Origin: Caulobacter sp.
Lineage (GTDB): Bacteria > Pseudomonadota > Alphaproteobacteria > Caulobacterales > Caulobacteraceae
Assembly (NCBI GenBank): GCA_017745235.1
Contig: JAGHZU010000003.1
Span: 1-64,000 of the forward strand
Direction: 5' to 3'
DNA: 64,000 nucleotides
Position 1 is the stretch's first letter. Each line of letters starts with the position of its first letter. The translations under genes and the position numbers were made by a program. This document shows positions 1 through 9,284 of the stretch, piece after piece. The notes under the pieces were generated by a model. It was not told the origin of the DNA, ran no database searches, and was given only the letters and a program-made list of their open reading frames with translations.

Positions 1-114
1 GCCAGCGCTTATTGAGTACGGACCCTAGCCGCCACAAGGTCTTATCGTCGCCTCTTTTGCTTCAGCTTGGCGTCAGGTTGCCAGACCAAACTTCGCCGTG
101 AGTTGGAGCGGCGC

Positions 115-792
115 ATGCAAGTCTTTTGCGATTTCGACGGCACGATCGCCAAGGTCGACACCACCGATCTGGTCCTGAGCAAGCTGGCTGCGCCGGCCTG
201 GGAGGATCTTGAGGCGCAATGGGCGCGCGGCGAAATCACCGCGGCCGAGTGCATGCGCGGCCAGGTCGCGCTGATCGGCGGCGACGATCAGGCGCTGGAC
301 GCCGTACTGGACGGCGTGGAGCTGACCGAAGGCTTCGCGGCTTTCGTCGCCTGGTGCGAGGCCAACGGCGTGCCCTTGACCGTGGTCAGCGACGGCGTGG
401 ACTACTTCATCGCCCGGATCCTCGACCGCCACAGCCTGGGGCACCTGCCGGTCATCGCCAATCGGCTGGTCGGCAACGCCGAGATCGGGCGGCGGCTGGA
501 GCAGCCCTGGTCGCGCGCCGGCTGCGCCGCCGGGTCCGGCGTCTGCAAGTGCCAGGTCGCGACCAAGGCCGACGAGCGCGCCAGCCAGACCGATGAGCTG
601 ATGGTCTTCGTCGGTGACGGGCGCTCCGATTTCTGCGTCGCAGGTCGCGCCGACCTGCTGTTCGCCCGCGACAAGCTGGCCGCCTACGCCCGTTCGCGCG
701 CCATGCCCCATCACGAGTTTTCCGACTTCCACGTCATCACCACGACCCTGGCCTCGATCCGCCAGCGCCTGCCCCGACGCGCGGCCGTCTAA
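115..792 (+). CDS. HAD-superfamily phosphatase (MtnX / phosphoserine-phosphatase-like)
   Basis: MQVFCDFDGTIAKVDTTDLVL HAD motif I and VGDGRSDFCVAGRADLLFA motif IV; internal ATG at 115 preferred over the ORF-track start at 67. Confidence 0.85.
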   Translation: MQVFCDFDGTIAKVDTTDLVLSKLAAPAWEDLEAQWARGEITAAECMRGQVALIGGDDQALDAVLDGVELTEGFAAFVAWCEANGVPLTVVSDGVDYFIARILDRHSLGHLPVIANRLVGNAEIGRRLEQPWSRAGCAAGSGVCKCQVATKADERASQTDELMVFVGDGRSDFCVAGRADLLFARDKLAAYARSRAMPHHEFSDFHVITTTLASIRQRLPRRAAV

Positions 793-810
793 TCCCCCTG
801 GAGATCCTCC

Positions 811-2211
811 ATGTACGATTCTGAACACGCGGCCGACCTGTCGGCCGACGAAGCCCGCCTGCGCGCGCTCGAAGCCGAGTACTGCTCGTACGGCGACACG
901 GTGCACTACCTGCCCGACCCGAAGTTCTTCGCCGGCTGCGAGGGCTCGTTCATGTACGATGCGCGCGGCCGCGAGTACCTGGACCTGCAGATGTGGTACT
1001 CGGCCGTGAACTTCGGCTATCGCAATCCACGCCTGAACGCGGTCGCTCACCGCCAGCTCGACACCCTGCCCCAGGTCGCCAGCCAGTACCTGCACCGCGA
1101 GAAGGTCGAGTTGGCCGCGATGATCGCCCAGGACGCCGAAAAGAAGTTCGGCCGCAAGGGACGCGTCCACTTCAACGTCGGCGGCGCCCAGGCCGTCGAG
1201 GACTCGCTGAAGCTGGTGCGCAACGCCTCGGGCGGCAAGCAGCTGATGTTCGCCTTCGAGGGCGGCTACCACGGCCGCACCCTTGGGGCCTCGGCGATCA
1301 CCTCGTCCTACCGCTATCGCCGCCGCTACGGCCACTTCGGCGACCGCGCCCAGTTCATCGAATTCCCGTACCACTTCCGCGGCCCCAAGGGCATGAGCAA
1401 GGAAGAATACGGCCACTACTGCGTTCAGAAGTTCGCCCGCCTGTTCGAGACCGAATACAACGGCGTACTGGACGTGAAGACCGGCCAGGCCGAGTACGCG
1501 GCTTTCTACATCGAGCCTATCCAGGGCACCGGCGGCTACGTCATCCCGCCGATGAACTTCTTCCCTGAATTGAAAAAGGTGCTGGACCAGTACGGCATCC
1601 TGCTGGTGGTCGACGAGATCCAGATGGGCATGTTCCGCACGGGCAAGCTCTGGTCGATCGAGCACTTCGGCGTGCAGCCCGACGTGCTGGTGTTCGGCAA
1701 GGCCCTGACCAATGGCCTGAACCCCCTGTCCGGCGTCTGGGCCCGCGAGGAGCTCATCAATCCGGAAGTCTTCCCGCCAGGCTCGACCCACTCGACCTTC
1801 AACTCCAACCCCATGGGCACCTCGGTGGCGCTGGAAGCCCTGAAGATGGTCTCGGAGGTCGATTACGGCGCCCAGGTCATGGACAAGGGAGCCTACTTCC
1901 TGGACGGCCTGAAGGAGCTCCAGAAGCGTTGGCCGCAAATCGGCGACGTCGACGGCCTGGGCCTGGCCCTGCGCGCGGAGATCTGCCAGGCCGACGGCTT
2001 CACGCCCAACAAGGCCCTGCTGAACAAGATGGAAGAGGTCGCCATGTCGGGCGAACTCGAGGTCGACGGCAAGACCATGGGTCTGATCCTCGACGTCGGC
2101 GGCTACCACAAGAACGTCATCACGCTCGCGCCCTCGCTGGAGATCAGCAAGGATGAGATCGACCTGGCCCTGAAGCTCCTGGATGCGGTGCTGCGCCGGT
2201 GCGTCGACTGA
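811..2211 (+). CDS. class III (PLP-dependent) aminotransferase
   Basis: FAFEGGYHGRTLGA, LLVVDEIQMGMFRTGKLW, VLVFGKALTNGLNPLSG (PLP lysine) and STFNSNPMGTSVALEAL motifs; 466 aa. Confidence 0.93.
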   Translation: MYDSEHAADLSADEARLRALEAEYCSYGDTVHYLPDPKFFAGCEGSFMYDARGREYLDLQMWYSAVNFGYRNPRLNAVAHRQLDTLPQVASQYLHREKVELAAMIAQDAEKKFGRKGRVHFNVGGAQAVEDSLKLVRNASGGKQLMFAFEGGYHGRTLGASAITSSYRYRRRYGHFGDRAQFIEFPYHFRGPKGMSKEEYGHYCVQKFARLFETEYNGVLDVKTGQAEYAAFYIEPIQGTGGYVIPPMNFFPELKKVLDQYGILLVVDEIQMGMFRTGKLWSIEHFGVQPDVLVFGKALTNGLNPLSGVWAREELINPEVFPPGSTHSTFNSNPMGTSVALEALKMVSEVDYGAQVMDKGAYFLDGLKELQKRWPQIGDVDGLGLALRAEICQADGFTPNKALLNKMEEVAMSGELEVDGKTMGLILDVGGYHKNVITLAPSLEISKDEIDLALKLLDAVLRRCVD

Positions 2212-3134
2212 GCGATCGCCTGACCCCGGTGCTGCTGGACCTCGACGGCGCGTTCGAGGACCAGGGCGCGCTTGTCGAGGAAACCCTGGCGGCTGGCGGC
2301 GACCAGGTCGCCGCCCGCGACCTGGGCCCGGCGCTGCGCTTGTGGAGCCGCCCCCCGGCCCTGGAGGCCCTGCGCGATCGCCTTCGCCAGTCGGCTCCGG
2401 CCGGCCCAAGTCTGGTCTTCACCGGTTCGGGCGACTTCCACCATGTCTCGCCGCTGCTGATCGAGCGGGCGATCGAGGCGTCATGGAGCGGGCCGGTGAC
2501 GGTGCTGCACTTCGACAACCACCCTGATTGGGTGAGGTTCGAGAACGGCATGCACTGCGGATCGTGGGTGGGCCGCGCCGCCCGTCTGCCTGGGGTGGCC
2601 AAGGTCATCACGGTCGGCGTCTGCAGCCGCGACATCGCACACCCCACGTCCAGGAGCGCGCACCTGGACCTGGTGGAGGACGGACGGCTGGAGCTCTACG
2701 CCTACCGCGCCCCCGACGGCGGTTCGACCGTGCGCGTCGGCCGGGCGGCCTGGCCGACGGTCGAGAGCCAAGGCGAGGACGCCTTCATCGACTTCCTGTC
2801 CGCGCGCATACAGACCGACGCGGTCTACGTAACCATCGACAAGGATGTGCTGCGCCACGAGGACGCGGCCACCAACTGGGACCAGGGCCGGACTAGCCTG
2901 GCGTTCCTGGAGGCCATGCTCGCCCGGATCCTGGACGAACACCGCCTGATCGGAGCCGACGTCGTCGGCGACTGGACGCGCCCCCGCTACGGCGGCGGCC
3001 TGGCCGCGGGCCTGCTCAAGCGGGCGGAGGCGATGCTGGACCAGCCCTGGTCGCCGCCGCGCCCGGCGCTCCGCCAGGTGAACGAAGGCGTCAACCGGCG
3101 ACTGTTGCGCATGTTCGTGCAGACTGCGGCATGA
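2199..3134 (+). CDS. arginase/ureohydrolase-fold enzyme of unknown substrate
   Basis: metal-ligand-like motifs GSGDFHH, HFDNHPDW and TIDKDVL..D..TNWDQG; overlaps the aminotransferase stop by 13 nt. Confidence 0.8.
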   Translation: MRRLSDRLTPVLLDLDGAFEDQGALVEETLAAGGDQVAARDLGPALRLWSRPPALEALRDRLRQSAPAGPSLVFTGSGDFHHVSPLLIERAIEASWSGPVTVLHFDNHPDWVRFENGMHCGSWVGRAARLPGVAKVITVGVCSRDIAHPTSRSAHLDLVEDGRLELYAYRAPDGGSTVRVGRAAWPTVESQGEDAFIDFLSARIQTDAVYVTIDKDVLRHEDAATNWDQGRTSLAFLEAMLARILDEHRLIGADVVGDWTRPRYGGGLAAGLLKRAEAMLDQPWSPPRPALRQVNEGVNRRLLRMFVQTAA

Positions 3135-3496
3135 ACGGCTCGCTCGCCTCCGCCGCTGGCCTGCTGGCCTACTGCGTCGCCGCCGAGATCGCCCGCGAAC
3201 TCTGCTTCAAGGCGGCCGCCGACCGCGCCCAAACGGCATCCAACTATGCGCTGGCGCTGGCTGCCCAGCCCATCATGTGGCTGGGCCTGGCGTTCTGGAT
3301 CAGCGAGGCGATCAGCCTGGTGCTGGTCCTGGAAACCGTGCCGCTGTCGGTGGCCTACCCGATCACCAACCTGCCCTATGCCGGCATCCCCATCGCCGGC
3401 GCCCTCCTCTTCCGCGAACGGCTGACCCGCGGCCAGGTGGCCGGCGCGGCCCTGATCGCGGCCGGGGTGGTTCTGGTGGGAGCTTCCGGATTATGA
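3131..3496 (+). CDS. small multidrug-resistance/EamA-like 4-TM membrane protein (half transporter, ArnE/F-like)
   Basis: 121 aa, four hydrophobic helices, PLSVAYPITNLPYAGIPIAGALLFRERLTRGQVAGAALIAAGVVLVG typical of SMR/EamA C-terminal halves. Confidence 0.78.
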   Translation: MNGSLASAAGLLAYCVAAEIARELCFKAAADRAQTASNYALALAAQPIMWLGLAFWISEAISLVLVLETVPLSVAYPITNLPYAGIPIAGALLFRERLTRGQVAGAALIAAGVVLVGASGL

Positions 3497-4320
3497 CCTG
3501 CCCCACCGATCGCGGCTTCCGCCTGCGGGCTGAAGGCCGCCGCGGAGCCCTGCTGGTTCACGGCCTGACGGGCGCGCCCGACGAGATGAAGTTCCTGGCC
3601 AAGCGCCTGCATCGCCAGGGCTTCGACGTCATGGTTCCGCAACTGGCGGGCCATGGCGCGGACATGAAAACCCTGCTGGCCAGCACTTGGCGCGATTGGC
3701 TGGATTCCGTCATCGCCGCTTACGACGTCTTCAGCAGGGAGGTCGACGAGGTCTTCGTCGCCGGCATCTGCGTGGGAGGAGCGCTGGGCCTTGAGCTGGC
3801 CGCTCAACGTCCCGAGATCGCCGCCGCCGCCGTTTACTCCATGACCTTCGAGTATGACGGCTGGAACATGCAGGGCTGGATGAAGGGCGCCTTCCTGATC
3901 CAGGCCGTCGCAAACCTGCCCCTGGTGCGCGAAATCAGCTTCGCCGAGCCCTACCCTTACGGCCTCAAGGACGAACGCCTGCGCGAACGCGTCGCCAAGA
4001 CGCCGGAGAACTTCATCGACGGAGCCTTGGACCGGCTGCCGTTCGGGGCGCTGTTCCAGATGTATCGCCTCGGGCGCCACCTGGAACGGATCGGCGGGCG
4101 CATCGATACGCCCTGCCTGATCCTGCACGCCCGCGAGGACGACATGAGCCATCCCCGCAACGCCTGGCGACTGCGGCGGGCCCTGGGCGAACAAGCCCAG
4201 GTCCGAATGCTCGAGGACAGCTACCACATGGTCCACGTCGACCGGGAACGCGCCCTGGTGGCCGACCAGACGGGAGCCTTCTTCCTGGAGCACTCGCAGG
4301 GGAAGCCGTCCGATGGCTGA
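3493..4320 (+). CDS. alpha/beta hydrolase (carboxylesterase / serine aminopeptidase-like)
   Basis: ALLVHGLTGAPDEMKFLAKRLHRQGFDVMVPQLAGHG, nucleophile elbow GICVGG, DTPCLILHAREDD and SYHMVHVDRE; ATG at 3493 gives a 4-nt overlap with the upstream gene. Confidence 0.88.
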   Translation: MTCPTDRGFRLRAEGRRGALLVHGLTGAPDEMKFLAKRLHRQGFDVMVPQLAGHGADMKTLLASTWRDWLDSVIAAYDVFSREVDEVFVAGICVGGALGLELAAQRPEIAAAAVYSMTFEYDGWNMQGWMKGAFLIQAVANLPLVREISFAEPYPYGLKDERLRERVAKTPENFIDGALDRLPFGALFQMYRLGRHLERIGGRIDTPCLILHAREDDMSHPRNAWRLRRALGEQAQVRMLEDSYHMVHVDRERALVADQTGAFFLEHSQGKPSDG

Positions 4321-5851
4321 GGGCCGTGTTGTCGACACCCTGGCCGCGATCGATCGCGACGCCTGGGACGCGCTCTTTCCGGGCGAGACCGAGCGCTACG
4401 ACTATTTGGCCGCCGTCGAGGCCGCGGGGCTGGACGGCTTCGCCTGGCGCTATGTCCTGGTCGAGGAGGACGGTCGGCTTCTGGCCGCCGCCCCTGCCTT
4501 CATCACCCGGTACGCCCTGGAAACCACGGTTGAGGGCGCGACCCGGAGCGTGCTGCGAGCGCTCGGATGTATCGCGCCAGGTCTGGTTTCCCTGCGCATG
4601 GCCTGCCTCGGCTCACCCTGCACCGAAACCGCGCAGATCGGCTTGGCCGAGCACAAGCGCGGAAGCGCCGACCGCCAACTCCTGATGCGGACGCTTCTGG
4701 CGACCTTCGACGCGGCCGCCCGCGCGGACCGCTGCAGCCTGAGCTCCATCAAGGACCTCCCCGCCCTCGAAGTCGGGGCGTGGGGCGCTTCCCTGGCCCA
4801 TGCCGGCTACCATTCCGTGACCGGCCTGCCGTCGGCCGAGCTCGAGATCGACTTTCCGGACATCGAGACCTACCTGTCGCGCCTGTCGCCGGCCACGCGC
4901 AAGGACATGCGCCGCAAGCTGCGCGCCGCCGGAAACGTCCGCATCGAAATCCGCCGCAACCTCGATGGCCTGGAGGATCAGGTCCTCGCGCTCTATGCCG
5001 AGACACGGGCTCGCGGCGACCTGCAATTCGAGACGCTGACCGCGGACTACTTCACGGGCGTCCTGGAACGCATGGGCGAACGCGCGGCATGCGTGCTCTA
5101 TTTCGTCGAGGACAGGCTGCTGGCCGCCAACCTCGTCCTGCTCGACAACGGGATCCTGCTCGACAAGTTCTTCTGCATGAGCGCCCAGGGGCGCGACCAT
5201 AATCTCTACTTCCTGAGCTGGTTCACGAACGTCCAGTTGTGCCTGGATCGCGGTCTGCGCGGCTACCGCAGCGGCCAGGCCGCCTACGTCAACAAGGTGC
5301 GGCTAGGCAGTCGCCTGACGCCGGTGACGATGTACTTCCGCCACCGCAACCCGTTCGTCGATGGCGTACTGCGCGCGCTCGCGCCGCTGCTGGCGCCTGA
5401 TGCGCCCGACGCGACGCTCCCGAAACCGTCGGACCCACCTCCCGTTCCGGCCACCTTCCGCTCCCGTTGGGCCCGTCGCCTGCTCTTCCTGGCCCTGCCC
5501 TTGCTGGGCCTGGCCTACCAGGTCACCGCCATGGAGACGGCTCGGGCCATGACGGGCGTCCCGTTCGGCGCCGGCTGGCTTCTGACCGCGCTACGCCTGC
5601 CCTGGGCCCAGGCCCTGGTGGCGCTGGAAATCCTCGCCTTCGCCGTCTGGATGGTGGTGCTGTCAGAGGTCAAGCTCAGCGAAGCCTTTCCCCTGTCGGC
5701 GCTCAGCTATGTGCTGGTCGTGGCCGCCAGCTGGACCTTCTTCCACGAACCCGCCAGCCTGCTGCAAGTCCTGGGCGGCGCCGCCATCATGGCCGGGGTC
5801 TGGCTGATTGGCCGCTCCAGCGAGCCCTCTTCCGAAGAGCCGGCCCGATGA
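4313..5851 (+). CDS. fusion of a GNAT/FemAB-like acyltransferase (N-terminal) with an SMR/EamA-like 4-TM domain (C-terminal)
   Basis: N-terminal ~380 aa with LSPATRKDMRRKLRAAGNVRIE...YRSGQAAYVNKVRLGSRLTPVTMYFRHRN as in BioF2/FemAB-like GNAT proteins; C-terminal LLFLALPLLGLAYQVTAMETARAM...LSEVKLSEAFPLSALSYVLVVAASWTFFHEPASLLQVLGGAAIMAGVWLIG as in the second half of SMR/EamA. Confidence 0.8.
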   Translation: MAEGRVVDTLAAIDRDAWDALFPGETERYDYLAAVEAAGLDGFAWRYVLVEEDGRLLAAAPAFITRYALETTVEGATRSVLRALGCIAPGLVSLRMACLGSPCTETAQIGLAEHKRGSADRQLLMRTLLATFDAAARADRCSLSSIKDLPALEVGAWGASLAHAGYHSVTGLPSAELEIDFPDIETYLSRLSPATRKDMRRKLRAAGNVRIEIRRNLDGLEDQVLALYAETRARGDLQFETLTADYFTGVLERMGERAACVLYFVEDRLLAANLVLLDNGILLDKFFCMSAQGRDHNLYFLSWFTNVQLCLDRGLRGYRSGQAAYVNKVRLGSRLTPVTMYFRHRNPFVDGVLRALAPLLAPDAPDATLPKPSDPPPVPATFRSRWARRLLFLALPLLGLAYQVTAMETARAMTGVPFGAGWLLTALRLPWAQALVALEILAFAVWMVVLSEVKLSEAFPLSALSYVLVVAASWTFFHEPASLLQVLGGAAIMAGVWLIGRSSEPSSEEPAR

Positions 5852-6657
5852 GCCCGACTTCGACAGCCGCGCGGGCCAGGATAATCGCGATCGTCTCGGC
5901 GCTCTTCGCCTGCCTCGCAGAACCCTGCCTGGCGGCCGAACAGGCGCCCTCGTCCTACGGTCCCTGGACGGTGGATGTCGGCTTGGCGGCTCGCCTGCGC
6001 CCCGTGCACCTGGGAGCCAGCCGCTACACCACCGACCTGTTGCCCATCCTCGAGGTCAACTACGGCGACCGCCTCACGTTCAGCCTCGACGACGGCCTTA
6101 CCTTGGCGCTCTGGCGCAGCGGCGGCTGGTCGGCCGGCCCGGTGGTCGAGTACCGGCAATCGTACAACGACCGTCTTCCGCGCCGCGCCTACACCATGGA
6201 CGACGCGGTCGAGATCGGCGGCTTCATCAAGCGCCGCACCGCGATCGGCGAGTTCGAACTGCGGACCCGCAAGGCGGTGTCCGGCTACGACGGATGGTCG
6301 GGAGATCTCGCCTTCGACACCGGCGGTCAGGTCGCCCCGAACTGGAAGGTCGGCGCCGAAGCCCGCCTTTCGTGGGCCGACAGCAGCTTCTCCCGGGAAT
6401 ATTTCGGCCTGCGCCGCAATCCGGCTCGATCCATGTCGCTGCCGCGCTTCGGCGAGAACGACTTCTACAGCGCCGGCGTGGAACTGGACGCGGCGCGCGC
6501 GATCGGCCCGCGCTTGTCGATCGTGGCGACGATCAGCGAGGACCGCATCCTGGGCGAGGAATGGGAAAGCCCCCTGCTCGCCAGCCGCAACATCGTCACC
6601 GCCGGCCTGGGCCTGACCTATCGGTTCGGCCGCTTGGCGGAACCAGGAGAGCCGTAA
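5848..6657 (+). CDS. MipA/OmpV family outer-membrane protein
   Basis: signal peptide, YGPWTVDVGLAARLRPVHLGASRY, repeated amphipathic strands, C-terminal GLGLTYRF; ATG at 5848 overlaps the upstream stop. Confidence 0.8.
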   Translation: MSPTSTAARARIIAIVSALFACLAEPCLAAEQAPSSYGPWTVDVGLAARLRPVHLGASRYTTDLLPILEVNYGDRLTFSLDDGLTLALWRSGGWSAGPVVEYRQSYNDRLPRRAYTMDDAVEIGGFIKRRTAIGEFELRTRKAVSGYDGWSGDLAFDTGGQVAPNWKVGAEARLSWADSSFSREYFGLRRNPARSMSLPRFGENDFYSAGVELDAARAIGPRLSIVATISEDRILGEEWESPLLASRNIVTAGLGLTYRFGRLAEPGEP

Positions 6658-6659
6658 CC

Positions 6660-7586
6660 ATGGCCGCGCCGACAACGAACGCCAAGGGCGGGTTCATCTT
6701 CCGCTACACGGCCTGGGACGCCGCGCCGGCCCTGCTGGCCTATCTCCACCTGGCCCTTATCCTGGCGTTCTTCGTCGCGTGGCCCGCCCTGTCCTGGCCG
6801 GCGCGCCTGGCCGGCGGAGCGTTGTACGCCCTCTCCATCGGCTGGAACCTGGACTCGGTGTCCCACAACTTCATCCACAACCCGTTCTTCCGGTCCAAGA
6901 CGCTGAACCGGATCACCGAGTTCGTGCTGACGTTCTCGTTGGGCACGCCGCAAACGATGTATCGCTACGTTCATATGCGCCATCACGCCGGCAATTCGGA
7001 CCGACCGGGGCCCGACGGCGAAACCCTCGACCCGATCTCGATCTACAGGTACGGCGCCGACGGCAAGGCCGAGCCTATGCTGTCCTACGTCTTCCTGCAG
7101 TTCTGGCGCGACGACGGTCCCTTCACCGTGGCCCGGCGGATCCGCGCCAAGCGTCCGGCCGAGGCCCGCCGAGCGCTGGAGGAGTTCTGGGCGATGATCG
7201 CTCTCTACGGTGCGATGGCCCTGATCCATTGGCAATTCGTCGTCGTGCTGGCTCCGTTCTACTACCTCGGCCAAAGCCTCTCGATGCTGATTGCCTACTA
7301 CGAGCACCTGGGAGCCGATCCCGAGACGCCCGTGGCCACAGGGGTTTCGACCTATGGCCCGATCTACAATTTTCTCTTTCTCAACAACGGCTACCACGCC
7401 GAACATCATCACCAGCCGAAACGGCACTGGACCCAGATGAAGGCGCTGCGCGACGCCACGCGCGAGGAGCAGGCTCGCGCAGGGGTGCGGATCATCGGCC
7501 CCGCCCACATGTTCGGCTTCCTGGATCGCTCGTCCTGGGCCATCCCGACGGGGCGGCCACGCCGAGAGACCGAAAGAGCTGGATAA
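6660..7586 (+). CDS. fatty acid desaturase family protein
   Basis: histidine boxes HNFIHNP, HMRHHAGN and GYHAEHHHQP plus TM helices; 308 aa. Confidence 0.88.
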   Translation: MAAPTTNAKGGFIFRYTAWDAAPALLAYLHLALILAFFVAWPALSWPARLAGGALYALSIGWNLDSVSHNFIHNPFFRSKTLNRITEFVLTFSLGTPQTMYRYVHMRHHAGNSDRPGPDGETLDPISIYRYGADGKAEPMLSYVFLQFWRDDGPFTVARRIRAKRPAEARRALEEFWAMIALYGAMALIHWQFVVVLAPFYYLGQSLSMLIAYYEHLGADPETPVATGVSTYGPIYNFLFLNNGYHAEHHHQPKRHWTQMKALRDATREEQARAGVRIIGPAHMFGFLDRSSWAIPTGRPRRETERAG

Positions 7587-7613
7587 CGGAGCCGGCGCCC
7601 TTTTGGGGCGATC

Positions 7614-7636
7614 CCCCACCTCGGCCTGAGGTGGGG
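7614..7636. terminator. hairpin at the end of the eight-gene operon (weak or no U-tract)
   Basis: CCCCACCTC-GGCCT-GAGGTGGGG, perfect 9-bp stem, 28 nt after the desaturase stop. Confidence 0.5.
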
Positions 7637-7720
7637 CCGATACCGGCAGACGGGTTTCGCCGGATAGAGCGCCCCCGATTTCCCGGTCAGCATCATGGTC
7701 CTCTCCAAGGGGTTCCGACC

Positions 7721-8503
7721 ATGCACGCGCCGCGTCTCCTCACCGCATCCCTGGCCGCCGGCCTGGGATCCCTCGCCTTGGGATCCGCCGCCCAGGCACA
7801 GGACAAGGACTGGGAGGTGAACCTGACCCCCTATGTCTGGGTCGCCTTCCCGAAGGGCGACGTCCACGTGCAGGGCGAAAGGCGCGGCGGCGGTGGAGGC
7901 GGAGGGGGCGGCGACTCGATCATCAACGCCAGTTTCGACGACGTGAAGCTGTCGGGCGTGTTCACCGGCACGGGCGATATTCGCTACAAGCGCTTCGGCG
8001 TGCTGGGCGACCTGACCTACTACGAGATCAAGTCCGACAGCGACGTCTTCGTGGGGCCCATCCGCGCCATCAACGGCGAAGTGAAGGTTTCCGGCACCAA
8101 GGGCCTGATGGTGGGCTACTGGCGCGTCCATGCCGGCGACCGGGCCAATCTCGACCTGCTGGCCGGCGTCCACTACTTGGGCGTCAAGGTCGGCGCCACG
8201 GTCAACATCGCCGACGCCTCGTTCTCGGGCGATGTCGACAAGGACCTTTGGGACCCCGTGATCGGCGTGCGCGGCCAGGCGATGGTCAGCAAGCATTTCG
8301 GGGTGCGTGGCTTGGCCACTTACGGCGGCGGCGGGGACTCGGACTCCCTCTACGAACTGCAGGCCTACGCCACCTACCGCTTCTCGCATCGCGCCACCGC
8401 CCTGGCGGGATATCGCTACTATTCCACCAAGTGGGCCGATCGCCGTCTGGACTACGACGTTTCGTTCAGCGGCCCCCTGATCGGCCTGAACTTCACGTTC
8501 TGA
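7721..8503 (+). CDS. outer-membrane beta-barrel protein with a Gly9 tract
   Basis: signal peptide MHAPRLLTASLAAGLGSLALGSAAQAQ, alternating amphipathic strands, terminal Phe (LIGLNFTF). Confidence 0.75.
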   Translation: MHAPRLLTASLAAGLGSLALGSAAQAQDKDWEVNLTPYVWVAFPKGDVHVQGERRGGGGGGGGGDSIINASFDDVKLSGVFTGTGDIRYKRFGVLGDLTYYEIKSDSDVFVGPIRAINGEVKVSGTKGLMVGYWRVHAGDRANLDLLAGVHYLGVKVGATVNIADASFSGDVDKDLWDPVIGVRGQAMVSKHFGVRGLATYGGGGDSDSLYELQAYATYRFSHRATALAGYRYYSTKWADRRLDYDVSFSGPLIGLNFTF

Positions 8504-8504
8504 C

Positions 8505-9284
8505 CTAGCCTGACCTGCTGGCCAGATAGACCGTCGGGGCGACGCCTAAGGTGCGACGGAACATCGCCGTGTAGGCGCTGGGGCTTTCGTATCCGTGCTC
8601 CAAGGCCACCTCCAGAACGGAGGCCCCCGCCGCCAGCCGGGGCAGGCTGAGCAGCAGGCGCATGCGTCTCAACCACGCGCCGAAGCTCATGCCCAGTTCG
8701 CGATGGAAGAGGCGTGCCAGCGTGCGGCCGCTGACGTGCAACTCCGCCGCAAGCCTCTCCAGCGTAACCGGCGTCGAGGGGTCGGCGATCAACCGCTCGC
8801 ACAGGCGAGCCAGGCGAGGATCGCGCGGCAAGGCCACGTGCAGGCTCAGCCTGGGCGCGGCCTCGATCTCGTCGAGGATCAGGTCCATCACCCGCTCGTC
8901 CCGTCCTCCGAGAGCATAGTCCAGCGGAATGCGCGTCGCCGCGACGATCGCCTCGCGCAGGAAAGGCGACACCTCCAGAACCTCGCAGTTCGAGGGCAAC
9001 ACGGGGCGCGCGTCCTCCCGGACGAAGACGGTGCGCATGGAGACGAGGCCCCCGATCCGGATGGCGTGATCCTGATCCGGCGGCATCCAGAGCGCGCGGC
9101 CGGGCGGCACCACCCAACTTCCTCCGGGGCTGCTCACGGTCATAACCCCGCTCAAGGTGTGGATCAGTTGGGCCCGCCCGTGGCGATGCGGCGCGACGTG
9201 TTCACCATCGGGGTGTTCGCTCGCGAACGCCGCCACGGCTCGTGGCGAAGCCTCGCAGTCCTGAAAAGTGCGCATGATGTCCAT
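8505..9284 (-). CDS. AraC-family transcriptional regulator with N-terminal cupin
   Basis: HRHGRAQLIHTLSGVMTV cupin segment; AAELHVSGRTLARLFHRELGMSFGAWLRRMRL and VALEHGYESPSAYTAMFRRTLG HTH pair; ATG at 9284. Confidence 0.92.
   Translation of the reverse strand: MDIMRTFQDCEASPRAVAAFASEHPDGEHVAPHRHGRAQLIHTLSGVMTVSSPGGSWVVPPGRALWMPPDQDHAIRIGGLVSMRTVFVREDARPVLPSNCEVLEVSPFLREAIVAATRIPLDYALGGRDERVMDLILDEIEAAPRLSLHVALPRDPRLARLCERLIADPSTPVTLERLAAELHVSGRTLARLFHRELGMSFGAWLRRMRLLLSLPRLAAGASVLEVALEHGYESPSAYTAMFRRTLGVAPTVYLASRSG

Noticed and set aside
73-2409. 778-aa minus-strand ORF opposite the phosphatase and aminotransferase
   Set aside because: Shadow ORF, no domains; it lies across three well-supported plus-strand genes
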